Below are positions 45,940 through 60,056 of a stretch of 64,000 nucleotides of DNA, piece by piece. The notes under the pieces are model-generated. The model saw nothing but the letters and a program-made list of their open reading frames with translations. It did not search any database and was not told the DNA's origin. Origin of the DNA: Nymphaea colorata (Eukaryota; Streptophyta; Magnoliopsida; Nymphaeales; Nymphaeaceae). A program made the translations under genes and the position numbers. The stretch spans positions 22,566,802 to 22,630,801 of the forward strand of contig NC_045145.1 of assembly GCF_008831285.2 (NCBI RefSeq), given 5' to 3'. Each line of letters opens with the position of its first letter. Position 1 is the first letter of the stretch.

Positions 45940-48900
45940 AGTTATAGGTATATAAAATTTGAGAATGTTAGTTATAAACTTTTAAGACTTTTTAAAAAAA
46001 AAACTACTTTCATTCAGCAGCATGACCCAAGGGCTGCTGACCCAAGGGACATAGGTAGCTGGTTAAGTTGGCGTGTAGGTGAAAGTTTGGTAATCGGTTC
46101 GATTTTCATGAGTGTTGCTCTTCCAGACTGCGAACGATGGATGCGCAACACTCGAGTTGATAGGTGTTCTGCTCTCTACCTAAACCCCAGGGGTAGGGGG
46201 AAAAAGGTTTGGGGTTCACTCTCCTCGAGATACCTCCATTCAAAAGCACACCCTCAAGCCAATTGACATGGCGCTAGAAATTCAATAACTAAGGTAAATT
46301 TGAATCGAGACCCACATTAAATCAGCTGGATATGAAAACAAATTTCAAGTCGAAATAAAAACTCAAATTGGACACAGACTTAGGTAACAATAGTCAATCA
46401 GATCTAGATTTTGGTTCACAGTAAGTGCCGAACGGAAAATTGTCATGCCCAGTCAAGTAATTACAAGCAAATATAATTAAACAAATTTAAAATTAGAATT
46501 AAAAGGTGTAGCATAAGACCATCTAGGTCCCAAAAGAACCCCGGACTCCTGAGGTGAACTAAAGAGAGAGGCTTCGCTTCTCACATATGTTAAAAATTTA
46601 ATTTTACTTATATAAGAAATTCAAAAATTATATTTCAATTTCTATCAAAATTTTGAAACTACACTTTAATCTCAAAAAGGAAAAGAAATAATTTTAACTC
46701 CGCCCTTGCTCGCTATGGGGCTGCCATTTTAAAGGTGGCAAGCTAACGAAGAAGACAAGCAGCGTTAAAAACAATTACTACGATTCATTAATAGGGCGGG
46801 CCACGTGAGCAACGTATTATTTTTATGTTTGTAAAATTGAAAATGAAGAATATTAGCTGAACCGTTCTGGAATGCCCTTATGACAATATCCTCTAGAATG
46901 TCACAGATGAAGACGAATTCTTATGTCGTTTTCACATGTAGGTCCTAATTAAATACATATTCTTAAAGTCAAACGTCTTGATGATAAAATTATTTTATTT
47001 ACCTACACATGGCTATTCAAAAACTTCGTTTTTTTCTTTCGGAATTTGATAGGTGGAATGGTATAATAAATCTGATTTAGATTTTTTTTTGTCAGATCTG
47101 ATCATTCATATAAATTACTGTTCACCTTTCAATTCAATATACAGTTTTATAATTAAATATGCATTTGATTGGGACCTGTAATAGACGGATACTTGTTGCA
47201 TATACAAGGGGGCCGGCAGGGGCGATTTTGATTTTTTTTTTTAAATCAAAAGTTTATTTATAAATTTTAAAAATTTAGTTGAATATACATAAAAAAAAAG
47301 TTGAAAATTATGTCTCCGCTTCTATTAAAATTTTGAAACTATAGTTTGACTCCTGCGACCAAAATTTCTTAACTAGAGTTAATTTCTTAACTAGAGTTGG
47401 AATATCCGAATTCAACTTCAATTACATAGAACCTAACCAAGTTCAGATCAGTAATGAAGGCATTCAACCTGAATCTGAACTATTTATTTTCACACTTAAA
47501 GAAGAACATTGCTTTTTGTTAACAATATTGGATTAAAGACACATGTGTGAGCTCATAAAATTTCAGTTTATTTTCGATAGGAGTTCAACCATAATTGAGA
47601 GTTTTTTTCAGGTTGAAGATGGTCAATTGTTCACTAATTCTTTAACATATTTATAATTTTTTTTATTTATAAACTATTTATTTTTTTCATTTACTTTTTA
47701 AAACTAACTATTTTAGTATTATTCACCTGAATCTGTGAATTAGAAATTCATGGAATCGGGAGCCTTACTGGTTCGGCCGACAAACCGAATTTTACAGTAC
47801 TGCAGCTTAGTACTGAGTTTGTCTTTTTACTTTTTATATATATATATATATATATTTAAGAAAAGAAACTATGCATCTTGATCTATAATAATCTATCCAG
47901 ACTTCGCTCAGCCCAATCATCTATAAAGGAAAAATTATTATTACAAGCCCAATAATCTGTCTTAAATCCCCAAAACAAGCTTTGCACTTTTTAAGTTTAA
48001 TTAATGAGTTGTCGTTTTTGGAGAACCATTTTTATTTCCGACAGTTTTAACCGAAGGCGTTTTTTTTTTTTAAAAAAAAAAAGGCCTTTTCTCTGAAAAT
48101 GGGTGCCCAGATTAGCCTTCAAAATTACACATTCACTAGCTTTAAAGGAAGCCCATGTTACAGCATTTATTTCTTGGATGCTTGAGGAAAAAGAAAAGCC
48201 TCAAATGTTGAACCTAGCTTTGGGTGAATCATAATGGTAAAAGTAATCAATCTTTATTTTTTTACGATTTTGAAGAAATTTCCAGTCCACGTTGATGCCG
48301 TCGTGAATGGAAAATCTGAAAACTTTTTGCTAAGAGGAGAGCAAAAGGTTTGGCTCCTGCTACAAACTTTCTCCTAATAAATGTGTTTCAGCATTAACTT
48401 TCTCCTAATAAATGTGTTTCAGCATTTATTATATACATGTAACATAAGCACAACCAATTTGAAAATGAAAATGAAAATGAATTTTCAAGTACCTTTTTCT
48501 TTTATAGTTGTAAAAAAATAAAAAAAAAAAGAAGTGGGTAAAACATTAGTTGGACCTGGTCTTATAATTAAAACTTAAAATTTTATTACTAAAAAAAATC
48601 ACTATATTGACATATTTGATGGTTTTAATGGCGGAGTTTTAAACGGTGAGGTTTTTTTTCGGTATAATACGGGTGAGTTTGAAAAAATACTGTAAATTTT
48701 TAAAAACTTAAAATACTGAAACAATAAAATAAGTGACAAACTAATAATACAAACATCAAAAGATTAGTAGATTTGCAACAAATAAAATATAAAAAATGAA
48801 AAAAAAACCTGTTTGGCATTAAAAAAAAATTTTTTAAAAAAAGTGAAAAACGTGAAAAACACGAAAAAAGGGTAAAAAAATTGTTTTTTCGTTTTTAACG

Positions 48901-50749
48901 TTTTTTTTAATATGTTTTTTTAAATTTTAAATGGCCATTTAATTTATCACGCATTTTTTTCAAAAAAAACACGTTTTTTGTGACTCTATTTGAAACTTTC
49001 TCATTATCCTAAGCTCCTTTGAATCACTGACTGTTCGATGCAAGGGGAGAGTATGCGGATTTCTTGTTTCAAACCTCGCTGATTAGGAGATCTTTCTTTC
49101 TCATGCTCTAACCAGGTTGGAAAATTGGGTCCCATGGACCCTTTTCATGGCAGAGAGCACTGCTTTAAAATGTGAGAAAGCGAGTTCCTGTAAACTAATA
49201 GAAGCCCATCAACTTGGGAAATGGAATATACAATTCCTCCTGCCCTCAATTCTTCCTTCACGTTCAAAAATAATATTAGTTTCTGATGCCTCCTTGGAAT
49301 TACAACCAAACAACATGGAAAGTGTCCTTTCCTTTTTGTGCAGTAAAAACAGAGAGAAGTTACCTCTCATCTCCCCCCAAAAAAAAAAAGCAGCCATGCC
49401 CTTTCTCTGCCCCATGGTTGACCACACAGCCCTCCCCACTTTGTCTTGTAAAATTTTTAAATGTCTAGAGAGAGAGAGAGAATTGCCCTTGTGGTACTTT
49501 TGGGCCTTTATCTAAGATTTCAAACTTTTTAGAGAGAGAAAGTTGGCCTTGTGGTCTTGGGTTGGACAATGGCCAGAAGCTCCTTATATCCTTGTCATTG
49601 ATAAAAGCCAAAGGAACAATGGTAGAAACCTGGCAAACAAAATATTTCTTAAACCATGGATATGTAGAAACTTGGACTTTCTCTATATTCGGACAAGTGT
49701 TGTCCTAATCGGTCCGACGAATCGAATCTGTGTCAAACCGATTTTGATTCATTGCTTCATGCATCACTCCCACCCGATTTGTCATTTTTAAAAAATATTT
49801 TTTTATGTTTATTTTTTTCTCATTTATTCTCATAAATAAGTTGATCCATAAATCAAACTTAACCAGAGAATAATGAAGATGAAATTAAATCACCCATTAG
49901 AATGATTAGATTATGCATGGATCAATAGGTTAAATTTGTATTCAAAATGTCATTTAAACTTACCTCGGCTCGGCTCTACTAAGTAAACACTGGTTCATCA
50001 TAGTTGAATTAGTTAAACGAGTTAACAAGTTGATGGGTTAAACAAATCAAAAACGCAAAACAAGTTAACCGAGTTAAACGAATTAAGAGAGTCGCATAGT
50101 GGACTTGAGCTTAAAGCCTATTTTATGGAGCTCGACTCAACTTTGAGCTCAGCTCGAGCTCGAGCTTTTTGAGTTGAGTTGAGCTGAGCTCGAGCTGGAC
50201 TCGGCTTGTGTGCAGACCCAGTCAGGTCTGCCAAGATCTCGGTGTGCCTAGTCTAGGTTGGCTGGGTCCAGGCAAGGCTGAGCTCAACCCCACCTCTAAA
50301 TATCTAGACCACATGAAGCCACTTGTACACTTGAAACATCTAAAAACCTCCAAACCCTAGTTGGCATAAACATTCAAGATTCACCAAACAATTTTGTCCT
50401 ACTCCTCTCCAATCAGCATTCCTTTCCTGCCTTATTCTAAGGAGCAACTTGCTGAAAGCACCATGGAGCGTTAATCTAGCCCAATGGAGCCCTCATATTT
50501 CAGACTCTAAGCTCATACAAGTCAATCCCTTCCTGCTTCTGTGTTCTCAAAAGCAGGATGCTCCAATAATTTGCCTTTCCAGAAAGCTGCAGATGTTGCA
50601 TGATTCCTCATTTCCTTTGAGAGACATAATTCTCACTCTGGGGCCCTCCCCAAGCCTACTTTAATGTGTTTTTTTCTAGAGACAATTGAAGTTTAGCTTC
50701 AAATTGGGTACATATTGGACACCTGTATGACTAACAGCCACTATATTAG
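45940..50749. other. Intergenic; A/T-rich, no gene recognised
   Basis: Contains fragments of the GGCGGAGC-type repeat (46590-46710, 47215-47380), a 31 bp direct duplication at 48366-48430 (TTTCTCCTAATAAATGTGTT), long A and T homopolymers (48050-48980) and a GAGCTCGAGCT-rich stretch at 50130-50200. The 132-codon frame at 49117-49515 shows no domain. Confidence 0.5.
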
Positions 50750-51560
50750 TCTTGATGTTATCAAGAAGAAAAACACCACTGGTTTTTTAAACAAAAAGCA
50801 GCTATCAGTGCTTCCCATATCTGCCATTTTTATGAATTAAGAGATATCAGTCCAATCAAACAATAACTGCTGAAATGAACCCTACCAACTTGTTTTAATA
50901 TGAAGAGTGACTTCATGCAGAGACTTGGATGACTTAAAACTGAATTGAAAATTTTCTAGTATGAATCTGAACTTATATATAATCAAGCGGATCTTTAGGA
51001 ATTCCAGTTGATTACCAAACTCCAATTTATCAACAAAGAATATCACTGATTTTTTAAAACAAAAAGCAACCATTAGTGCTTCACATCTCCTGCCATTTTT
51101 ATATATTAAGAAATGGCAGTCCTTATCCAGCAATAAGTGCTGAAATCAACCCCTACCAAGTTGTTTTAATATGAAGAGTGACTTCATGCAGAAACTGTAG
51201 TTAACTTAAGCTGAATTGAAATTTTTCTACTATGAATCTGAATTTATATATAATCAAGTGGACCTTTAGGAATTCCAGTTGAATACCAAACTTCAATTTA
51301 TGAACAAGACTGATTCTTGAAACAAAAAGCAACTATTAGTGCTTCACATCTCTTACCATTTTTATAAATTATTAGATGGCAGTCCTTATCCAGCAATAAG
51401 TGCTGAAATCAACTCCTACCAAGTTGTTTTAATATGAACAGTGGCTTCATGCAGAAACTAACTGTAGTTAACTTAAGCTGCGTTGAAATTTTTCTACTAT
51501 GAATCTGAACTTATATATAATCAAGTGGATCTTTAGGAATTCCAGTTGAACATCAAACTG
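50750..51560. repeat. ~265 bp tandem repeat, three copies
   Basis: The shared AACAAAAAGC word starts at 50790, 51058 and 51321 (periods 268 and 263). Each unit also has GTTTTAATATGAA, TTATATATAATCAAG and TTTAGGAATTCCAGTTGA. The copies differ at many sites, so the array is older than the 180 bp minisatellite. No open frame runs through it. Confidence 0.9.
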
Positions 51561-52615
51561 CAATCTAGATTCAACTACTGAACTGCATATGAAATCTGAA
51601 TTCAACCAATAATCGGTCGGAAACCATTCCATTTACAGTTCTGATCTGATTTTCCGGTGAGGAGGAAATGAAAAGGGTAGTTTGGTCATCTGGATGAAAA
51701 CATTCTCTCCGCACATCTACCGACTAGTGGCATCATGAAAGATTGGGAAACTACAGGGGCACTTCCATATATCGATTGGTAACCGTCCTCCAGTAGACAG
51801 CAGGGAGGTAGTGGGAGGGAACGGCCAGCTTTTGGTTCATTCTCAGCAATCAACGCAGCACAGCTTCGCCGCCAATTGCTTTGAAATCAGCGAAATTTTT
51901 TTTAATCACATTCTTATTTTTTTTCTTTTTTGGTTTTTACCCGCTCAAGTGAAATTCCTCCTGTTGCTTTTTCTTTATTCCTTCAACATACAAAACCAGG
52001 TGGGAGTTGAAAAAAGAGACAGATGGCATAGTCTCTCTTAAATTATACTGGTGTATTGCCACCACCATTGTGCTTTTTCGCCTCCTTTTTATTCTGCGAG
52101 GAAGAGAGGCAAAGAAGTCATTTTGTTTTTATGGTAGTGGTCCTCTTTTGGGGCTTAAATTTATGTAGTGTAGTGGAGTGTGATAAAAAACCTGGAAAAG
52201 ATTTTGTGGGCATGTTTTCCTGTCAATCCCTCTGAACATTAGATTCCTTGTGTGCAGAAAAAATTTTGGTGTCTTGCTCCTTTTCTTGCTGCTCGTTCTC
52301 TGCAGCTGCTTTTGTTTTTCCTTATATTTTAATACTGTATTTTGGGGCTTATTTTTACCTCTTGCCACATCTCTTGTTTCAGTGTATCTACCTCTCTGCT
52401 GGGCCTGCCGGCATTTTCTTCGTTCAGCGTCCATCCTTTTTCTCTTTTCTTTCTCTTCTTCGTCTTTTTGTTGGATCTTTTGGGGAGAGGACTTGTGCGG
52501 AGTGGTTACCGGTGTTGATCTGAAGTTGGTCATACTACTTCGATGTGATTTTGGTCCTTGTTTTTTGGTTTGCTTGTTTTTGTTGCGGGGTTATACAGTG
52601 TGGAGTTTGTCGTAG
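51561..52615 (+). promoter_or_regulatory. Promoter and 5' UTR region of the NAT gene
   Basis: Sequence upstream of the transporter ATG. From about 52240 to 52560 it is strongly pyrimidine-rich (TTTTCTCTTTTC words), as is common in plant 5' leaders and leader introns. No convincing TATA box was found. The 134-codon minus-strand frame here is the complement of this pyrimidine-rich DNA. Confidence 0.5.
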
Positions 52616-55600
52616 ATGGCTGGGGGTGGTGGAGCGGCGCCACAACCGAAGGCTGATGAGTTGCAGCCACACGCGGTGAAGGAACAGCTTCCCGGGGTTT
52701 CTTATTGCATCACTAGCCCTCCTCCATGGCGTAAGCTTTTGCTCTTTCCCCTTCATTTTCCTAATAAGTTTTGTTCATTTTACCTTTTCTTCTGCTTAAC
52801 GGTTTGTTTTTTATTCATTAATCTTAGGAAATAGCCTTGTCTGACCCTCGTCGTGTTTTGGAAATGGTGGATTTTTTGGCATCTAAAGTTGCATTCCTGC
52901 TGCTGAGCAGGCTGTCTTTTAGAGGAACAATTATGTTTTCCTTCCCATTCTGTAAATAAAAGTAATAGGTGTTAAGATTTTCCGAGGTCGCTGACCCAGT
53001 TTGATTTTCTTCTGTCAGTCATTACAATAACATAATTTTTTTGTGGCCTTTCATTCTCTTCTCTTCTTCCATTTCTTTTTTTGTATATTTTTTTCTGCAA
53101 AATCCGTTATACTCTTGTGTCATATTTGGGAATATGCTATAGTTATTTTTTTTCTGTCAGGTCTACTTGTCTTCTGCATGCCGAGTATTTTAGTAATCTT
53201 TTGGCGCTCTTCATTTTGTCGCACTTTCGTTGTTGCTTGCATTGAAAAATAATAATTCCATGTAATGTATTGGGAAGAGCAATCTTTCTTTTTCTTTGTA
53301 GGTGCCACATTTTTAATTTTTTTTTTTCATTATGATTCGCATAAAAAAAAATGCAATCCTTCTTTTGTATACATTTCCCTGGAAGAAAAATTAAGTTGAT
53401 CTTCCTCACTTGCAAGTAAGTTTCCTTTTTCTCTTGAGTTGATTCTCTGTGTGGAACCCATGCAACCAATATTATCAAATTGTCAGTGCATTATATGTAC
53501 TTTTTCCGAGCTTATTTCTGTTGTGAGGTCTAAAGATGTTTACTATATTTAATATATTAACCTATTACTATTTTAAAGAACTATGTTAATTATTTTTTCA
53601 CTTTTATGGTTGGTCATATTCTAGTCTTGATGATAGTGGTGAACTTGTTTGTAATGCAGCGGAGGCAATTCTACTTGGTTTTCAACATTATTTGGTAATG
53701 CTTGGAACAACTGTTATAATACCCACCATTTTGGTTCCTCAAATGGGGGGAGGAAACGTAAGGATTATTATTTTTTTTTATTAGAAAGTCTCCTTTTGTA
53801 TGGTCGGAGATTTATGGTTCCATCTGACATTGTAGGAGGAGAAGGTTAGGGTGGTTCAGACTCTGCTATTTGTTGCTGGCTTGAATACACTGTCTCAAAC
53901 TTTCTTTGGAAGCCGGTTGCCTGCTGTAATTGGAGGATCATATACCTTCGTGGTGCCCACGCTATCAATTGTTCTAGCTCGTCGATATAGTGGCATTGTG
54001 GATCCACATGAAGTAAGTTTTTTAGAAAACAAGTGGAATTTAAGGTCTTCGCTTTTTCTTGGGCTATGATTGTCACTCAGAGCCTCTTGCTGCATATCCA
54101 GAAATTTATTCGGACAATGCGAGGAACGCAGGGTGCCCTGATAGTTGCATCAACCCTCCAGATCATCATTGGCTTTAGTGGACTTTGGCGAAATGTTACA
54201 AGGTATGGCTATTACTTACCCACTGGGAATGGACATTCAAGTCCAAGCTAAGTCTTTGGCATGACTGATCAGACCAACTTCTCTTTCTTCAGGTTTCTTA
54301 GTCCACTTTCAGCAGTACCTCTTGTAACTCTAGCTGGACTTGGACTCTTCGAGTTAGGGTTCCCTGGGGTAAGTATACAAATCTCTCTTCTCTGAATGTG
54401 GCGTAAGTATCATCATCTAAGCTTATGTGCACAAATGTTTTTCTAGGTTGCAAAGTGCATTGAGATTGGACTTCCTGCACTTATCGCCCTAGTTATATTT
54501 TCACAGGTAATTTGCTGCTTTTCGTTGTCATTCTGAATGTTCTGACAAATTTTTCTGTTGTCTGTGATTTGGGTCTTTCTTTCCATTTCCATTTTAGGAG
54601 CTCATTTCCATTCAATTGCTAGCAATGATTCCTTGACGTACTTGACAAATATTTCGTGAAAAACTAAAGTTCTAATAGTATTGTTCTTGGAAGTTCTCAT
54701 TAATATGTTAACCTACTTGTTGCTACATGCTTGTGCAGTACATTCCACATGTAATCCGGTCAGACAAGCCAGTTCTTGATAGGTTTGCTGTTTTATTTAC
54801 GGTTGCAATTGTCTGGATCTATGCTCATCTACTCACAGTTGGTGGCGCTTACAAGCATGCACACCCCAAGACTCAGTTTCATTGTCGTACAGATCGAGCT
54901 GGACTAATTGGTGCTGCTCCATGGTAAGTTTGCTGCCTTGGCCATAAGGTCCTTTATGATAATCATACTGTTGGACACTTCAATCTGTATGTGTTTCCTT
55001 TTTTATACTCCAATACCAATAGTCTCTTAGTACTGAAAATTCTTTTATACTAGCTGCTCCCTCTGTCCTTTTCTGTTCAAAGTTTCAAACTAAGTGAGGG
55101 CTCTGTTTATTGCTGCCAAGCAATCCAACCTTCTTGAATAACTATTGGTTTGCCATTTGACATGTTTTTCCTTCTTGAGCTGGACTTTTCTTGTTTTGCA
55201 TAACATTGGTTGGACCCATCATTTGGTCTATATCGTTCTTAATTTGCCAGAAAATCACTATGATATGCTTACCTTTTATCAGTACAATATTTTTTTTACT
55301 AGGAGATAATGGTTGGTACTTTCTATCCCTTTGTAGGATAAGGGTTCCATATCCATTTCAATGGGGCCCACCTACTTTTGATGCTGGGGAAGCCTTTGCT
55401 ATGATGATGGCATCATTTGTTGCTCTTGTAGAGGTAAACTCTTCAACTAAGTAGTTAGATAACTTTCAACGTCACTTCTTGTCTCTGTTTTTTAGCTTTC
55501 TAAGTCTTATTGCATCCTTCTTATACTTTGAGTTATCCATTTCCCTTCTGGGAAAAACTAATTTCTGAGAAAAATACTTATTTTAACATCTGTTCATAAT

Positions 55601-57692
55601 TACTTTACAGTCTACTGGCACATTCTTTGCAGTATCAAGATATGCTAGCGCTACACACATCCCACCTTCCATTCTCAGTCGTGGTATTGGTTGGCAGGTA
55701 AGACGGTTCTTTGATCATCACAAAATAAGTACGCTGATTTGTTTTGTTTGTTCATGTCCTTGTCATGTACCGGTCCTATTTTTGTTGATTGTCATGGTTG
55801 GCATCATAATAAAAGGTAATATGCCAGAATTATCTTCTGTACGTTGGAGGCCTTTTGGGTGCATGAAAACGGTTACATGGTAACTTTTTTCATTTTCTCA
55901 GGAAAATGATCAGACATTCACCCAACTATTTTTCTCCTGAATTTTTGTTATTTTAAAGAGGTGAAATGTATCAGCAAAATTTCACTCATTCAATTTAGGG
56001 ATGTGTGGGAAGGTGAAATTTTCCCCACCCACTACATCCCTAAGCATTCTTATCGGGTATCAAACACCCTCTTAAGAAAGCCAAGGGTAATTCAGGCATC
56101 ATCAGGATATTGCAGGAAACATACACGTTCATAGCATGCCAGCCTATGGTTCTTGAGAAATATCTTCTAACTGAAAATTTCCATTCGTAAGATGTTGTTT
56201 ATAATCTGAGTGCAGGGAATTGGCATTTTGTTGAATGGACTTTATGGAACAGCCAGCGGATCCACAGTATCAGTGTAAGAATTTTGTTTTGGTATTTTTG
56301 TGGTTACTCCATTAAAGCATACCTGGTTTAAAGTATGAAATCTTGCTATTATACAGTGAAAATGCAGGACTCCTAGCTTTGACGCGTGTGGGCAGCAGAA
56401 GAGTTGTGCAAATCTCGGCAGGATTCATGATTTTCTTTTCCATTCTTGGTAGTTTACTTGGCCTCTTTGATTGCTTAATTCATTTGATATTGATGAACTT
56501 TGAAATTTTGGGAGGTGCTTCGCTGAGTTTGGAAAGGGAGTTGGGGCAACATGTATATCTGCACACAATGAAATAATAAACATGCAGAGACACATGCACA
56601 TGCACACTCTCTCGCAAGCATGCTGCAATCGTGGTTGAACTGGACTCTGTTTTTTACTGGAGATTAGCTTGTAAAGACCGATCCAATGCTATGGATAGTT
56701 CCCACCATATGTGGAGCGATTGTCTTTCGGGTCTGCTACAATCAGAAAGGCATTTTCTGGAATTTTTCTTTTACCATATAAATAATAAAGTTATTAAGGT
56801 ACTAATTTTTTTAGTATAGATCTTTGATTCGAGTGGAAAAACTATGGAAAAGTGATCCTTACAATTGATTCTAAAGTCTAAATCAGGGAATCCTGAGTTT
56901 CTCGATAGTGCATTTTCCACAACTTTTTGCATCATCTGTTTTACTGCTGATTATCATGGGAACTGTGCTTCTAGTATAAAAGATGCAAATTACTATGTTC
57001 AGGCAGAGATGGTGTACGAATTACTTATCTTCTTTTGATTACATAGGGAAATTTGGGGCGGTTTTTGCTTCTATTCCAGCACCAATTGTAGCGGCATTTT
57101 ATTGCCTGTTCTTCTCATATGTCGGTATGTTTTTTCTTACTAAAATGTTTTGGTAGTTCATGCTTTCTAATAATTTGCTCTACCACTTTGAGTATCATGT
57201 ATCCGTGACTGAACTTTTTAATGTTACAGCTTCTGCTGGGCTCAGTTTCCTTCAATTCTGCAATCTCAACAGTTTCAGGACAAAGTTCATCCTGGGTTTC
57301 TCTGTGTTCATGGGCTTATCAGTGCCTCAGTACTTCAATGAATATACTTCAGTTGCTGGCTATGGTCCTGTGCATACAAATGCGAGATGGGTATGCACTA
57401 TGCATTACACTGTGTTGTCTCGCATCAATTTTAGACAACAATATTCATTGTTCTAAAATTTCTGGTTTTGCAGTTCAATGATATTATCAATGTTCCATTT
57501 TCATCGGAAGCATTTGTGGCGGGGCTTGTTGCCTTCTTTCTGGACAATACACTTCATCGAGGAGATAACACCGTCAGGAAAGACAGAGGACATCATTTTT
57601 GGGATAGGTTTCGGTCCTTCAAAACTGACACAAGAAGTGAGGAGTTCTATTCATTGCCTTTCAATCTTAACAAGTTCTTCCCATCTGTTTAG
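52616..57692 (+). CDS. NAT6: Nucleobase-ascorbate transporter, 14 exons
   Basis: Exons 52616-52730, 53660-53757, 53836-54012, 54102-54202, 54293-54368, 54447-54506, 54739-54923, 55337-55433, 55611-55697, 56216-56274, 56357-56448, 57047-57124, 57230-57390 and 57474-57692. All have GT-AG borders, the phases agree, and they join to 534 residues, close to the ~530 of plant NATs. The family moves purines, pyrimidines or ascorbate across the plasma membrane through about 12-14 helices. Seen: SPPPWPEAILLGFQHYLVML with the TM1 QH motif (Q47-H48), FDAGEAFAMMMASF with acidic E289 in TM8, and the NAT signature ENAGLLALTR at 353-362. The C-terminus ends FYSLPFNLNKFFPSV. Overall resemblance is to Arabidopsis NAT5/NAT6, and the symbol is my best guess between them. 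No stop or frameshift was found, so the gene looks intact. Confidence 0.95.
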
Positions 57693-60056
57693 GCATGCAA
57701 ATCTCACACTGCCTCAAGATCATGTAATCAGATCCCTCAATGGCTGTCCATGCGAAATGAGCGTAAGGGCATCATCTGTAAAATCACTGGATAGGCTTGC
57801 TGGTTTAGCTGAATCCTTTTCTGTTGAACTCTCTTTGCTTAAGGTCATTGATATGTATTTAATTTTTTTTTTTTGTATATGTTGAAAAGTATAGGATTGC
57901 AATTTGACCTGAGTATTAAAAATTAATTCCAGCTTCTCCGATGCTTCTGCATCTTAAAATAATTTCTCTGCAAATTTCATTGGAAAAAAAAATTGGATGT
58001 ATAATTATAAGAATACGAGGTTCCATGTAGATAGGCAGTCATGTATGCAGCTAGCATTACTAAACAGATATTTCTGACAAATTTCAGAGGCCTACCTTGT
58101 ACTCCCAAAAAAAAAAATCGCGTTAAAAAAGTTAAAAACAGGTTAGTTAAGAGAACCTGTTGGTTTTCAAAAAATGCCAAAAGCAAAAAAAAAAAGTGAA
58201 ATAATGTTTTTTTTTTTCATTTTTTTGTGTTATTTCGTTTTTATGTTTCTACATGTTTTCGTGTTTTTTATTCATTTTTATCATTTTTAATTATCAGATT
58301 TTTTTTTTAGTTTCACATTTTTGTATTTTATTGTTTAAGATTCTAACTACTGTGAAATTTTCTTTTTGTTTTTGAAAAATTAATTTCTGTTTTAAAATCA
58401 GGAAAAATCTCACTATTTGAAATCTAAAAACAATGTAGCTACAAATATCGTTTGTATCTATGATAAGAATTACATCGAGGTGTGTAGCATTGTTTATTTT
58501 CTGTGGTCATATATGGAATCATGGCAGGTAGTTTTGGGCAGAGCCAAGCTCGGAGCATCCAAGCCAGAGATGCTCTAGCTACAAAGTACAAACCTTGCCA
58601 GGTTGAAGCTCATTAAGACATTGAGTTAAACTTGAAGTTAAACGAGCTGCAATTTCACTTTGGGTGAGGAGTAGGAAATCCCACTGCCTGAGTAAAGGCA
58701 GAAGCTTTCCTCCTTTCTCCTCTCCTAAGGCTACTTTAGATTAATGGATTTAAATTCTAATATCCAGGTGAATTGGTTGGTTATGAATGCTTTCGTTCTC
58801 AAAGTAGGAAGGCTTTTCTAGTTTATTTCCAACCAAATTCTTCGATAAGTTGTCCTGCATTGAATCTTTGATACAAAATATGTTTTAAAGCATACTATGA
58901 GACAATGAGCTTATATTGAGGAACCTGTTTGTTGGAAAAGTGAAGAACTTCACAGCCGTTGTTGGTTGCAGTCTTGGTGAACTTCGTTCCGCAAGCTTGA
59001 ATATGCAAGCAGATAGCTGTTCTCGTCTGCTTTACAGGGTCAGTTAAGTGCTGTTAAATCTTCTAAAGAAAATTTCAAAATTTGTTAGCTTTTTCTTGTT
59101 TCCTTAAAGATTGGAGAAGTTACGTTCGATGGAATGATCGGTGGTGTGAGTGAGTTTCCCTTGTTTACAAAATTGTCTACCGTCTTCGTGTGTTCATCTG
59201 TAGAGTCTCTCCTTTGTCTCGGCAGCAAAAGAAACGGCACTGTTGGCGACTTTAATTTGGATATTGATCTTCCATGGATCCTTCTAAGCTTCTGATTATG
59301 CAGCTACCAAAATCCATTAAAAGTACCAGTGCTTCACCTGCATTTTATTCGACAGAAAAAAGAACTTCTAGTTTTCAGCATTGAAGTGCACGTTTCAACT
59401 TGAGATTCTCAACAGACCGCGATTTAGACGCTTACAACACTCATGAGGAAATATTTTCACTGCGTTTAGCGAGCATTTGTTTGAATAAAGGGCATTTGAG
59501 TCGCTGACCCTCTTGTCTAGTGTGGGCACCATATGTGGCTGGACCCTGATTCAGGGTTCACTACAATGGAGTTTTTCACGGGATGTGCCGTTGGTGTGTG
59601 TGCCCACACCAGCCCACACATAGCTCTGCTACTGATTCAATGCACCCACTACTATCTAGTTTGGGTGGATGGGTCCGAGGTCGCTGTTATCAAAAACTAA
59701 AGTGAAAGAGGGGAAAAGGCAGTATACAATTTGATATTAATGGAGCTTTAGAGGGTGTTTGATATAACTGCCTCAGGCCAGTGGCTGGTATGTGCAGATT
59801 GTCACTGTTTTGAATGTCATGGGCATCAAAACTCTTGAATAATCATGGGTAAAACCAGTCTACTGCCTGACATGCATTGGAATTTCACATCAAGCACCGA
59901 CATGAGCTTGGACTTTAAGAATTATACAATAGAGAAATGGAAAAGGCTTTTACTGTGTCGCTTTAGTTATAGAGGAATTCCTGAACCTAAGAATTAAGAG
60001 TGATAAGTTCTTCGTTACCCAGAATAAAAGGATTTCAGAAAAATCAAAGTTTATAT
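57693..60056. other. NAT 3' UTR and intergenic DNA
   Basis: The first ~200 bp are the likely 3' UTR. The rest is AT-rich with long T and A runs (58100-58330) and no recognised gene. A CCCACACCAGCCCACACATAG word near 59600 resembles edges of the small GGCGGAGC-type repeats. Confidence 0.5.

Noticed and set aside
49117-49515. 132-codon plus-strand open frame
   Set aside because: No domain, low-complexity Lys run from a poly-A tract, and no promoter or splice context; likely chance.
52129-52533. 134-codon minus-strand open frame rich in Lys, Arg and Gln
   Set aside because: It is the complement of the pyrimidine-rich NAT leader.
54013-54101. Read-through of exon 3 into the following frame of the NAT gene (VSFLENKWNLRS)
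   Set aside because: The homologous family sequence continues directly at 54102 and a GTAAGT donor is present at 54013, so this stretch is intron.
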